This document shows, in pieces, positions 1 to 11,225 of a DNA stretch of 64,000 bases (position 1 is its first letter; every line of letters starts with the position of its first letter). Source of the stretch: Omphalotus guepiniiformis (taxonomy: Eukaryota; Basidiomycota; Agaricomycetes; Agaricales; Omphalotaceae); the NCBI GenBank assembly GCA_028554645.1, contig JAQOOI010000053.1, forward strand, positions 1 to 64,000, in the 5' to 3' direction. The notes beneath the pieces were generated by a model, which did no database searches, was not told the origin of the DNA, and saw nothing but the letters and a program-made list of their open reading frames with translations. The translations under genes were made by a program, and so were the position numbers.

Positions 1-275
1 TAGGCTGCTCGGGCCGGGTACGACCGAAAGCCAGGGTCCATGCAGGGTCCACGTCAAAGCGAGGACTACGCAACTGCACCTCTGCTCAAATTGACACAAC
101 ATAGTCGTGAAGAAATCGAAAGCCAAGACTTGATTTACTGGAATACACAAATATCTGGAAATGAGGCGCTACATAGGCACTCGCGTATTAACAATATAAA
201 TATTAAAAGAATGCTCTACATTTCTTCAAGTTCAATAAATAAAACCCTCCCCCCAAAATCTTCCCCAATTGTGCA

Positions 276-743
276 TTACGCAGTCAAATCACACGCCCCA
301 GGCCTCAGAGCACACCACAAAGGCTGCAACGCAATAGCACCAACACCTCTCTGTGTAAACCTAAACGCAACATCATGTAACCTCCCCAACGCCTCACTCA
401 CATTCCCCCCAGGTCCACTCCAAAACAACTCCGCACTAGCAGCAGCTCTAGGCCAAACAATCGAATCTAAATTCGAATGATGTGATTGTTCTGTCCAGAG
501 TAAATGTTGACCTCCTAGTACGAGTTTACTTTCGTCTTCAGTGAGGTTTGCAGTGGGATTGAATGTGTAGGATTTTTGCCAGGTTTTGAAGGGGTCACAC
601 CAGGAGTTTCCGAGGGGGTTTGAACCGACCCAGCCTCCGGAGCCGCAGTCGAGGTAGAAGTAGTCGTGACGGGAGCGTGTACGAATCGGAAGCCTTTGGC
701 GGCGACGGATGCGCGGCGTTTTTTCCGGGGAGTGGAAATCCAT
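276..743 (-). pseudogene. GH20 beta-N-acetylhexosaminidase remnant, C-terminal part only
   Basis: The minus-strand frame gives the C-terminal end of a fungal GH20 hexosaminidase: DYFYLDCGSGGWVG, GNSWCDPFKTWQKSYTF, LVLGGQHLLWTEQ, VWPRAAASAELFWSG, and a terminal WCALRPGACDLTA. In the family these enzymes are secreted or lysosomal and release GlcNAc from chitin oligomers and glycans. Only about 130 of the usual 550 or so residues are present. Just upstream, the stretch that should read AAKGFRFVHAP lies in another reading frame, and still further upstream (above about 745) no family sequence can be read. The piece is therefore 5'-truncated and frameshifted. It could be a decayed gene or a badly resolved sequence near a contig end. 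The family call is firm; the reason for the break is not. Confidence 0.75.
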
Positions 744-3700
744 TACCCTAGTGAGCGGAGGTCAGCCTGAGCTTCTTAAACTATCACTGAAAGAGGAGGG
801 GAGGGTAATGAATGGCTTACATGGACGATAGTGATTTATTTGCCAGAGTCACATTATGATCCAATACCATCTCCTTACTAAACATCCAAACAACACGCAG
901 TCAGTTCAGCCTCCACAAAGAACATTCAACGACAACACTCCAAAACGCACCTTCCCAAACATTATAAACCGTCTTATTCCTATAATGCAACACTTTTATG
1001 ACCGGTCCCTCCTGCTGCTAAAAACGTATTCCAGTGCCTCCTCAAGGTGTTTTTCCCAGGTCGAGTTTTTTGCAACTCGGCCGCTTCTGGAAGTATTTAA
1101 AATCATCGGCGCGTCGTAGCAATTCGTATTGTTATTGAGTCGTCACCGCCTGAAGAAAACATTTTTACTAGGGAAAGAGTCGGGGAGACGGCGGAGAAGA
1201 AGCGGCTGCGGTGAAAGTTGCATCGTTAGCAGGTGATGAGGCAAGGCGAAGTTGGCCAGCGTGGGGGTTCTGGAGATGAAGGGAGTTTAATCAAAGGTAG
1301 AGGAAGATGCAGAGGAGAACCTTTTTCTCTGCGTCTCACCGTTTAGCATAAGTCGACCAAGGACCTGTAAGAACTCCGCGCCAAGCTACATGTTCAGGAT
1401 AAGCTTTTGAAATAATACTAAAGCAGGACGTATGTCCAGGCGTGTCTCGATTCTCGGGAAGCACATCAATCCCGCGCTGAATTTCAAGAATAAACACAAA
1501 GAAACCGTATATCCATTGTCAAATCCTATGTCGCGGATCCGACAATTTAGCCCCCTCGATAACTCACCGCCAGGCAGCCATTACCGTCACGACGATTTGT
1601 TGGGGGGGGGGGGGGACACCCACCTTGGGACCATCACTTGGTGTATACACAGAAGAGCTATCCTATCGGTATATGCGCCTAATGCTGAGGAGAGTTACTG
1701 GCACAATCCTTTGGACTTGTGAGGAGGAAAGCTTTGACCTACGACGAGTATGTTTGCCAGTGGAATGTTATTTATCTGCGGAAGTGCGTTCGTTTTGAAG
1801 CCAGATAGCAAAGTAGAGGAGTATGATGATAATATACCTTGACCCAGCTCATGGCTTGTCAAGCGTTCGTTAGAATGTCAGAGTACTGGGAAGCTACCAT
1901 AGTATGAAGAAATTAGGCCTTCATCCATCCATCTGAACCAACAAACATAAACGATTAGGGATCGTACAAATTCCGAGCAGTGTCCAGCATAAACCCCTCG
2001 GTATGGGCTTTGAAAATTTGAAAAAAAAAAAAAAAAAAAAAAAACCCATCAGACTTCTACGAAGTTACACGAAGCACCCAAGGCACCCGGGAAAAACACG
2101 TAAAAACTCCAACATTTTTATACCGGAGCATCAAAAAATATCCAAAAACGGGGAGCCTCCAAAGGAAAAAGAAATAGCGTCGTTTCCTTCCCAATCATAC
2201 CACAATCTGAACCAAACCGTAGTAAACCCTCTAAAAACAAATCCCAAACGTAGAGTTCGCCCTTTAAGAACAGCAGGTGCAGCAGGTGTGAGTCCGATCC
2301 GCAGAGAACCACTCAAACTATAACCCTCAAAAAACAACCGACTCTCAAGATCATCAACAGCTTCAAATTCCGATATACTCCTTACACTCCCACAATTTGC
2401 CCTCTTATTCCAATTACGACACGACGAGGGTTCACTGAGCTTCCTTTCGCGCAAAGCAATTTTCCCACCAGCGGAAGACCGCGCCTCGGTCCCGACGAAC
2501 CCTAAAGCTTGGGAGTTTGTCATTCGATGAGGGTACTGTTTCGTTGCGTGATTGAAAATACGGCAGCAAGAAGGATCTTGAGGTGGGTTGTTTGTGGTTG
2601 GTGAAAATTTCCTGAGAGCTTGGATATCGAAATGACTCTAGCGAGTTTATTTTAATTGCCCGAAGAACCTGAAGAGAGTGTTTGAGGGGAGCAGGCCAGA
2701 GAGCTGAGACGGCTACCAGCTAGCAGCAACTGGACCACCAAGACCAAGACACACGATTATTTATTAACGACCGGAGGAACCATCGCTATGGGAAGCTTCA
2801 GCTGGATGCTTATACTTGGGGGAACCTTGAAGGGGGTCAGGTAAAGGCCGACAGATACGCCAAAGGTTTCATTCTTAAATACTTTTGGTTTTTTAGGATG
2901 CTGCCCTATGGTGGCGGCTATATCAGAACCGTCCAAAGGATCGAAGTAAAACAGTAACTAGACCAGTATTCAGTTTTATGTTACTTAACCACTGCTATAC
3001 ATAGCATCTCATCTAGCATATGATGCTCTCTCGCTCCATGAGCCTGATAAGACCTTCAAAAGCTGTGTCGTCTTGCTTCGAGTGCTATAGATCGAATTTC
3101 ATGGGTCAAACCATGTTGTACGGAACCCAACGACGTGATGGGGTGGTTGCGGGTCGTTGATGCGGATAGAGGTATAGAGTATACTACCTACTTCTTAATA
3201 AAGGGGTTCGTATTCAGTTCCATGTTTATACCTGGACCTTGACTTTGACAGCATTCATATGCTCCAATACTGTATCACGTAATATAGTACCGAGTCCTCA
3301 TCTCGACTTGCAAAGGTACAAAGAAGCCATAGAAACGTTGCAGGCCATGACATGTCAAGCTCCTATCCTTATTATACCGGCCCCTACAAATCATTCGTGT
3401 GCCAAATACCTCCGTAAAAAAGACATGTTTTTGTTTCAATCCCATGAAAGATAACAGGCGAAGCTCTTGTTGTATCAGTAGGATAAACATAGACCCAGTG
3501 TCAGAATAGTGACCCACTTGCTCATCGGTTTAGATTAAGTTTGATCTGTCCGCTGGTCCCTCAATTCCCTACCGGAAAGTCGCCTTAAAAGCGCATTAAT
3601 TTTTGCGGCTCTTCAACTATCCATGCTCCATCCATCATCCATATTAACATAATGCAATTATATCTTACCAACGAACCCCGGTACGAAACATTACATACAA

Positions 3701-3800
3701 CCAAATCATCCTCCTATCGATTCCTCCCGAGCACACTCGCCGCACGCGAACCCGAACTACCCTTCGCTACCGCGAAGGACTACCAACTTTGAAAAGCAGA
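744..3800. other. Gene-poor stretch with homopolymer runs
   Basis: I find no supportable gene here. The stretch contains a run of 14 G (1602-1615) and a run of 24 A (2021-2044). An open frame on the minus strand at 2131-2523 has no recognisable domain and is not called. Given the frameshifts in the neighbouring genes, a broken gene here could be invisible to reading-frame inspection. Confidence 0.5.
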
Positions 3801-3810
3801 AAAGAGAAGC

Positions 3811-6012
3811 ACCTCACCATCCGCCGGAGGCTTCGCACCAATCCAACCCGACCCCCAAAGTCCAAGCAGGGACAGCAAGCCTTTCCTCCTTTTCAAGATT
3901 CCTAATCGACTTACACTCCCAGCTCCATCCAGTCCGGAATATTAGACGTAGACTTTGCACTCGTACCCAAAGGACATTAGAACCACAAATCATCAAAATT
4001 AAGCACTATACCTCCAGCAGGCTTAGCAGCAGCAGCAGCAGCCACCCGTGTTGGTGTTGTCCGTGCACCCCGCGCCAGGCAATAGTAGCATTAGACGCAG
4101 TGGGCTGCATAAGGGAAGCAGCCTGCATCGGGCGTGCTCACGCCGTAGAAACTGTCTGTGGTTCCTCCCAAACTGTGGTTGGTTTTGCCCACTAGACATA
4201 GGCCGAACGCGGAGGAGAATTGTCCTCCGGAAAGTGAAGGTTTTTTTGTCTATGCATGCTTCCAGTACCGCCCATACCCATACCCATACCCATTCCTTGT
4301 CCCATGCCCATGCCCATTCCCCTCATACCCGCGCCCATGTTGAACGCCGATGCGTGTTGGGCCTGCTGAGGTTGTGCAAAACCAGCGTTACCACCCATAG
4401 GTACAGACTGGGGTCTAGCAGGGGTCGAGTTGTTTGAGCATTTCCATGAGATTCATCTTTGGTTGCTGCAGGTGCACCAGTGGCAGCGGGTACAATCGCT
4501 GCTGCTGCTGCTGCTGTCGTTGTGGTCGCTGAAATAGGAGCAGCTTGGAAGTCGGCGAAATCGTCGTCTACGCAAACACGAAGTAAGATTATTAATTAGG
4601 TCAAAAAAAAACCATTTTAATAGATACAAAACATACCATCAAGTCCAACATTGGACTGCTTCACAGCAGCAGCAGCGCCAACAGCAGGCAGAGCCTTATT
4701 AGTAGCGAAAGGCTAGGGGGCGGTTGAACTGCAGACGACCCAGTCGTTCCAAACGCATCATCGTCAAAGCCACCAAGGAGGTCAACCTCTTGTACTGGAG
4801 CAGGCGCAGGTACAGGATCTGGTGCGAGTGGCTTTACGCAGAGGACGTTGAGCGAGAGGAAGATGACGAAGCGTTCATGCTGTTAGTGCGGACAGGTGAA
4901 GTAGCGACGACTTCGTCATCACCAGCATTGTACTCTTCGAATCCCCTCGTGCCGGCGTCCTCGGAAGCCACCTCCCCCGCCCCCGCCTGTACGAGTTTGC
5001 TACGCTCTATGAATTCATGAGTGAGTTACAAAAAACACGAACGAATAAGAAGAATTAAATACGAACCATTGCCATAACCTCCCACTCCCACTATTCCAGT
5101 TACTTGCTGCTACTGCTACCACCTCCATACCCACCACTTTCACTCCAAACCCACCATACCTACTCCCCCCCACTAGAAAAACTCATCCCATCATTCCCAG
5201 TCCCCAGTATACTTATTCTTATTCGCCTTCGCCTTCCTCCTCTCTCCGCACGAATCATCTCAACATCAGACACAAAAGCTCCACCAATCTCCTTCGCCCT
5301 ATTGCGTACATTGATCCCTTGGTCTTTGCCTTTATCATCAATATAATGAAAAAAATTCCGTATAACATTTTTATAGTGGATATATGCGAAACACGTGCGT
5401 CGTCGACGACGCGCTCTGAGCCGTGTTTGATTAGGTATTCGAGGAGTTGGAGGGATTTGTAGATTTGGCGCCATTGGCGGGCTTCTTTTTCCATGAAGCG
5501 GGAGTAGATGCTGGGCATGATTTCGTTGAAGTCTGGGCTAGGGTTTTGGTTTGGGAAAGTTAGGTACCGAGGGTTGGGAGGGAACTTGATGGACGTACTA
5601 GTTGAATGTCCTAGAAGCAAATGAGTTAAGGAAAAACTGCAATAAAGAAAAAACCATTCTTTTTCTGCTTACCCGATTGGCGATATCTTGCATTTAAAGT
5701 CGAACTCGCGCCCCTACCAACAAGGTCGGTCAGTCATTCACATCACATCACATCAACGTGCCAGCAAAACTCAACTCACCAAGGATCATCATTCGTCGCC
5801 TCTCTAACCTTCGCCTCAATCTCACTAACATTAAGTACCACATTTTTAGCCTAAAATAAAAAAGCAAAAAACACCCGAAACGAAAAAACTCATCAGAAAA
5901 TTGTTTAATTTGTCAGTGTGTTCTAGCGATTCCTCACCTGCTCGTAGTACGACTTGAGGTCATACATCGTAAGGCTAGAAAGCGTGCTTCCTAGAGCTTC
6001 TAATTTGTCCAT
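3811..6012 (-). CDS. ENT3: ENTH-domain epsin-like clathrin adaptor (Ent3 type), multiply frameshifted
   Basis: Ent3/epsinR proteins bind phosphoinositides through an N-terminal ENTH domain and recruit clathrin at the trans-Golgi and endosomes. The start at 6012 gives MDKLEALGSTLSSLTMYDLK, followed after an intron by the AKNVVLN and VREATNDDPWGASSTL stretches. Next come FNEIMPSIYSRFMEKEA, RQWRQIYKSLQLLEYLIKHG and HYIDDKGKDQGINVRNR, all diagnostic of ENTH. The C-terminal part is low in complexity (a Met-Gly repeat at 4281-4330, CAG-type runs near 4025 and 4500) and contains NFDDLW and SIRNLEKEE motifs. The gene cannot be read in one frame: small indels are seen near 5693, in the ENTH coding part around 5300-5370 (for example an extra G in what should read KEIVELLSDVEM), and repeatedly downstream. 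ENT3 is normally a conserved single gene, so consensus errors are as likely as real decay. The 3' end is approximate. Confidence 0.75.
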
Positions 6013-6410
6013 CTTTGGTGGATATGGATATAAGAATCAAGACTCGAGAGAGAAGAGATTAATGAGTTGACTGCGGTGACGAGGCACCCTCTGCGAAAGC
6101 AAAAGGACGAAGATGTGACTAATCTGTGACAGTGTGACAGACACAGGCAAGGCGGAAGCGAAAGGTGAGATAAGATAAGATAACGAAAATGATGCACGAA
6201 GGGGGCTCGTGATCGTGATGGCTCCCTCCTGACCTCTTTTTCTCAAGTATTCTCCGAGTCCGGCTTAAATGCCAACGCCAACACCGGTGATTGATTCACC
6301 TGTCAGATGGATGTATTATAAAGACACCACATCTTTTGACCTGGTTTGTCATACATATACATCTCTATCTCTATGCCGTGACAACGACCCTTAGTACGAC
6401 TCGGATTACA
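6013..6410. promoter_or_regulatory. Divergent intergenic region, ENT3-like gene / FMN oxidase
   Basis: This stretch of about 400 bp separates the start codons of two divergently transcribed genes and must hold both promoters. No clear TATA box or known operator was recognised. Confidence 0.4.
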
Positions 6411-8440
6411 ATGGCAGATTCCAAACCCCAACCACAACACCAGTGCTGCTACTACAGGTTCACTGTCTACTACCGAAAAGTACACCACGCCAATGGTCTC
6501 GATATATCCTAGAGGTATATATGAAAGGCAAGGGACCTGAACCGCTTGGAACGGTTGTTTTTGAGGAAATTGAGGAAAAGGCTAAGGAGAAGTTGAAGGA
6601 GTATCCAGGTAAGCTGATCATAGCAATATGTACTCGAGATGTTAATCCATATACCGTGACAGGAGCATTCATGTACGCAGGAGGAAGCGCAGGAACCTGG
6701 ACAACCTACTACGGGAACACCCAAGCACTCAACAAATACAGAATTATACCCCGCATGCTCACAGCCGCCAACAACCGCGATATCTCAGTAAGCCATCCCC
6801 TCCCCTTTTTTCCCCCCCCTCTCCCTCCCCCCGTCCTCCTCTACGCAAAACAACCGTACTCACTCACCATCCATCCAACCTCTTCGCTTCGCTTCGATTC
6901 GCATCTAGACAACCCTCTTCGGAACCACCCACCCAACCCCAATCCTAATCGCACCAATAGGCCGCGTCCAAGCGTCTTCTGGTCAGACGGCGAACTAGCA
7001 CCCGCACGTGCAGCTCGAAACCTCGGTATTCCGTTTATAATGAGTACTGCTTCTACGCGGACTATAGAGCAAGTTGCTGGGGCTAATGGGAATGGATGTC
7101 GTTGGTTTCAGCTTTATTGGTGTGTACCCCTATCCCCCTTCCCCTCCTTCCCCCCCCTCCTCCCCCTCTCCCCTGACCCCGGTCCCTCTTCTCCTCTTTT
7201 CCTCGAAAATTCGCTTTTGCCGCACGGATAGCTTACGTATTGTATCCCCCCCCCCCCCCCCCCCCCCCCCGCGAATAGGCCCAAAACCAACGAAGTCACT
7301 CTATCCATCCTAAGACGAGCCAAACAATCCGGATTCACAGCCTTAGTAGTCACCCTCGACACAATGTCAATAGGCTGGAGACCCCACGATATATCCTTAT
7401 CCTACCTCCCTTTCTTCCACGGGGTAGAGCGTATCAGTCGGTACATCCGATCCGTATTCATGGGTTGTTTACACGGTCGCGTACCCACTTCAGGTACTTT
7501 CTAGTACTTCTGGTGCTGCTTCTGGTGGTTCTGGTACTTTCGCAAGACCCGAAATTCCCCTACGACGCCCAAGCAATGTGGGAATCTCACAACTCTGGTG
7601 ATACCGTAGCTAGGGAGCAGAGTTTTCTGGGTACGGAGTGGCTTAGGGAAACGAATTCGGGGTTGTATAGGAGTTGGGAGGATTTACAGTTTTTGAGGGA
7701 TAATTGGGATGGACCGTTGGTTATTAAGGGTATTCAACATCCTGAGGTGAGTCGTTTGGTTTTGAGATATTTTTCATTGGTACCTCCGACAGAGTGTTGA
7801 TTGATTTATCTACACATATATGATTCGGAGATAGCGCTGGATCACGGCGTCGATGGAATAATCGTCTCGAACCACGGTAAGTACCTTACCTTTGTTCTTC
7901 TTTCACTCAAATGGTGTGGTTTCCTAACGCTAACCACGGAACCCTCCCACCCCCTCAGGAGGCCGCCAAATCGACGGAGCAATCCCCTCTATCTACGCCC
8001 TAGAGAACATCATGAGATCAACTAAAGTCAAGGAAGCACAAAGGGAGGGTAGATATACTGTGCTTTTTGATTCGGGAATTCGTAAGTGGGGATTTGTGTT
8101 CACTTGCGAGTCTGCGACTTGACCGCATGCTAGGTACAGGAAGCGACATCATTAAAGCTATAGCCATTGGCGCGCAAGCCGTTCTACGTGAGTCGTTCCC
8201 TCCCCCCTCGTCTCACCCCCGTAGACGTGCGTGGTTCTCAATACACATATGTATGCGTGTGTACATGTAGTGGGCCGACCCTGGGTATACGGAGGGATGA
8301 TTGCAGGTCAAGAAGGCATCGAACAAGTTATTAAACATACTTTGGCTGATCTTGATATTACACTTGGTCAAGCTGGGTATAGAACTCTTGAGGATATAAG
8401 AGGGAAAGGGGAGGGGGTTTTGATGAAGGTGGATTTTTGA
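6411..8440 (+). CDS. FMN-dependent alpha-hydroxy-acid oxidase (lactate 2-monooxygenase-like), frameshifted
   Basis: Enzymes of this family oxidise L-2-hydroxy acids such as lactate, using FMN bound in a TIM barrel. Exon pieces show AFMYAGGSAGTWTTYY, KYRIIPRML, LFGTTHPTPILIAPIG, the substrate and FMN loop FIMSTASTRTIEQV, FQLYW, PLVIKGI, the active-site segment IIVSNHGGRQID (catalytic His), DSGIRTGSDIIKAIAIGAQ and GRPWVYGG. No N-terminal cytochrome b5 domain is seen, which argues against a flavocytochrome b2. The 5' exon starting at 6411 needs at least two frame changes (about 6436-6500). Another occurs near 6966-6976, between IAPIG and SVFWSDGELAPARAA, and one near 7455 around SDPVFM. Introns are GT-AG; one contains a run of 25 C (7246-7270). 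The gene is complete in extent, so the breaks may be consensus errors. The exact substrate is unknown. Confidence 0.8.
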
Positions 8441-8464
8441 GTTCTTGGTTTTTTTTTTTTTTTT

Positions 8465-8499
<35 letters not shown>

Positions 8500-11225
8500 C
8501 CAGGCAGCCATTGCCACATGCCAAAAAAGCTTTTTAATTATATTACTTACTAAATAACCGTGCCACGACATCGATAAAGGGTGTGCTGTAGAATGAATGA
8601 ATGAATGAATGAATACAAGGTTTTGTGGATATGTTTCGTTGTTGAGATGTTCCACCCACTCGTTTCGTGGTTCTTGTTCTGAAGTTCTGAAGAAAGAAGG
8701 TGAGGTATTTTCGCAGTACGTAGCGTCCATATGAGTCAGGAGTAGTCGTCTTTTTCATTGCATCGGAGCTGAACGTTTGAACGGGGGGACCTTCCGCAGT
8801 TCACTATGTGAGTAAACCGACAAAAAACCGAATAGGCAGAAGTACTTAGTAGGTATCATATATTCCGTATATTGTTCTTTGCCATTAAGTACCACCAAAT
8901 CCTCTCTGTTTACGCAATGCATTCTTTTCTTTGGGAATTGTTATACACTACATACTAGAGTCTAGAGATACATAATAACCTGTGTAGAGGGATGTGGGAT
9001 GAGTGGTGTGGGATGAGGGATGAGATATGATTGTTTGAGATAGCTGTTCCTAAGTAACTGCGAAAGCCACGAAAACACGAAAACACGAAAAAAGCGTAGA
9101 TAGCGGAAGATAAGTGTAAAAAAGGGGATAATCGAACGTGAACTTGAAGGTATAAAGGACGAATAATTGGAACTTGAGAGCCGTAAGTACTAAGTACGGA
9201 GCAGAAAAGACGAAGTGTAAGTGTACGGGTATTGAAGGTTGAAGAAGAAGAAGAGACGTGAGGGTTCGTGAGATTTGAGATTTGAGAAGAAAAAGTTGAA
9301 CTCGAGACGAGGAAAGATATGGGACTCGGGGGAGAGAGCAGAGCGGATCCAGGGTTCATGAAGAAGACGAAGATGGAACCTAGAGATGATACCAAGAAGT
9401 GCCGGTGCGCGTTAGATTTCAACAAACAACCCAGTGAACCAATCCCATTCTCACCTCACCTCACAGACAAAGCTCATTCCCAAGAAGCCTACAACCACCA
9501 CCACAGGCGCCCAGTCCAATCCACTCCAGTATAGCCACACGGGCGTCATAGTGCGCTATGCACACGAATACTATCAAGACCCTCAGGTTGTTCCCCCGAC
9601 GAAACGAAATGCTTCGGTAGTGCCCGCTCCGGTTGAGAGGGACCTATAATCGTGATCATCGAGTCTACACTTTCGGTCCTTCGACCCCCCCATTGACGAG
9701 GACCAGCGACAGCGACAGTGTCGCTACTGTAACCACGAGCACTGTTCTCACGCGAAGCGAAGCGCCAATAATCGTGGACCTGGGGGAAGGCTGTAAACCT
9801 AAACCCCCGTGCTGGTTCTGAGTCTGACGTCTGATGGGTTGGGGTTGACGATCGGTCGGACGACAACAGTTGTGGGAGCCTACGAAGCAGAATGCTGTTA
9901 CGATTATGATGAAGAGTACTGTTCAGACGGAAGACCCTCAGAGGGGATCAAGGTCAGAGAAGAGAGGTTCGGATTGAGAGAAAGGGTTTTGTGGGGGACG
10001 TACGTAGTAGGACGACCATACTTGCAGTTAGGGCTGGACTGAGTAGTCTGACGCCTTGTTCGGTATCACTGGAGAGCCTATCGTCGATGGAGTGTTCGCG
10101 AGTGCAATACATCTTCGGTCTCGGTCTCGGAAGTGCTGAAGTGTGAGTTGTGATAAAGGCAAGTGATGATTACTTGTGAGTTTGGTGAGCACTGGGGGTG
10201 AGTTATATACAAAGCGTGCTTTATAAAGGAACTGAAAAAAAGCTGTTAATGGATGCATGACTCCCGTGCTGTGCGTACTTAAACCTAATATTGGGATGGC
10301 GCTTAAGATACTAAGAAGGAAAGGAAATTACAGTATGATTCATGGACGATCTTGGATCTTGAATAAAGGGGTCCGCGGCCCAAGGAATCAGGACCCCGGA
10401 TTACTGGGAAAACAAGACTCCATTGGGGACATCGAGCTCCGTTCAGGCCTCACGAGAGGCCCCAAGTACCAAGTTCGGACCATGGTGGGCCAGATGGAGA
10501 GTCGGATTCCCGATGATGAAGCGCTGTAGTACACAATGAGTAGACAAAATTTCAATGAACCCATTTTCTCTCACATCAGGCAATCGGGTGGTACTATAGG
10601 GCTAGAATCTTGGCCTACTACAATTGGCCGTATCCCGGTTCGGACACGGACGGCCCCAAACGAGTGAAATTGATCCAGACAGCGACGTCGGAGGGCTCTT
10701 TTAGGAAACGGCCCCGCCTCCCACTATCCGGGGTCATCAGCTTGCAGCCGCAATGAATCTGCTAGATAGATCTGACCCCCAAAGCTCCACCATCTCGAAG
10801 AAATACAAAAAGAGCAGTTACGAGTGCATGGGCTCACGAACTGGATCATGCACGAATTAAGAACCTGATCTTGACCTGAATAGGGTACTTGAAGAAATGG
10901 AAATTAAATTAAATATTAAATATTAAACCTCAGAGCCTCCGAGGACTCACGGCTCTTCGATTAGTCAGCAAACTATCTCTTCCACGTCGACATTGTCATT
11001 ATCCATCCATCCTTCTACGGACGAGCTACAGGTGGCCCGTTTTTCTTATTCATCCTGAATGCTGTTTAGGAGCTCCGAGACCATATCTCACTTCCACCCA
11101 ACATCGCTGCTGAACCGCCTCGGTGCTTCTCTTCGTGCTCAAATCCTATTGGACGACGACGAAACGTGGAACAACTAGCTTCCCCCAACAAACAAAACCA
11201 CAGCGCTACAGCTTCTGTCTCTGTC
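8441..11225. other. Gene-poor stretch with poly-T and simple repeats
   Basis: Just after the oxidase stop there are two long T runs (8449-8464 and 8467-8495), then a GAAT microsatellite of about five units near 8593-8613. Several moderately long frames occur between 9300 and 10530, for example minus 9546-9866 and plus 10257-10529. None shows a recognisable domain or a consistent splice structure, so I do not call a gene. A frameshifted gene around 9400-10050 remains possible. Confidence 0.4.

Noticed and set aside
2131..2523. Minus-strand frame of 130 residues in the left gene-poor region
   Set aside because: No recognisable domain, no splice partners, and composition does not resemble the neighbouring genes.
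8593..8613. GAAT tandem repeat
   Set aside because: Ordinary microsatellite with no associated feature.
9319..10529. Several overlapping frames suggesting a gene between 9.3 and 10.5 kb
   Set aside because: No family motif could be read in any frame, and no consistent exon chain could be built.
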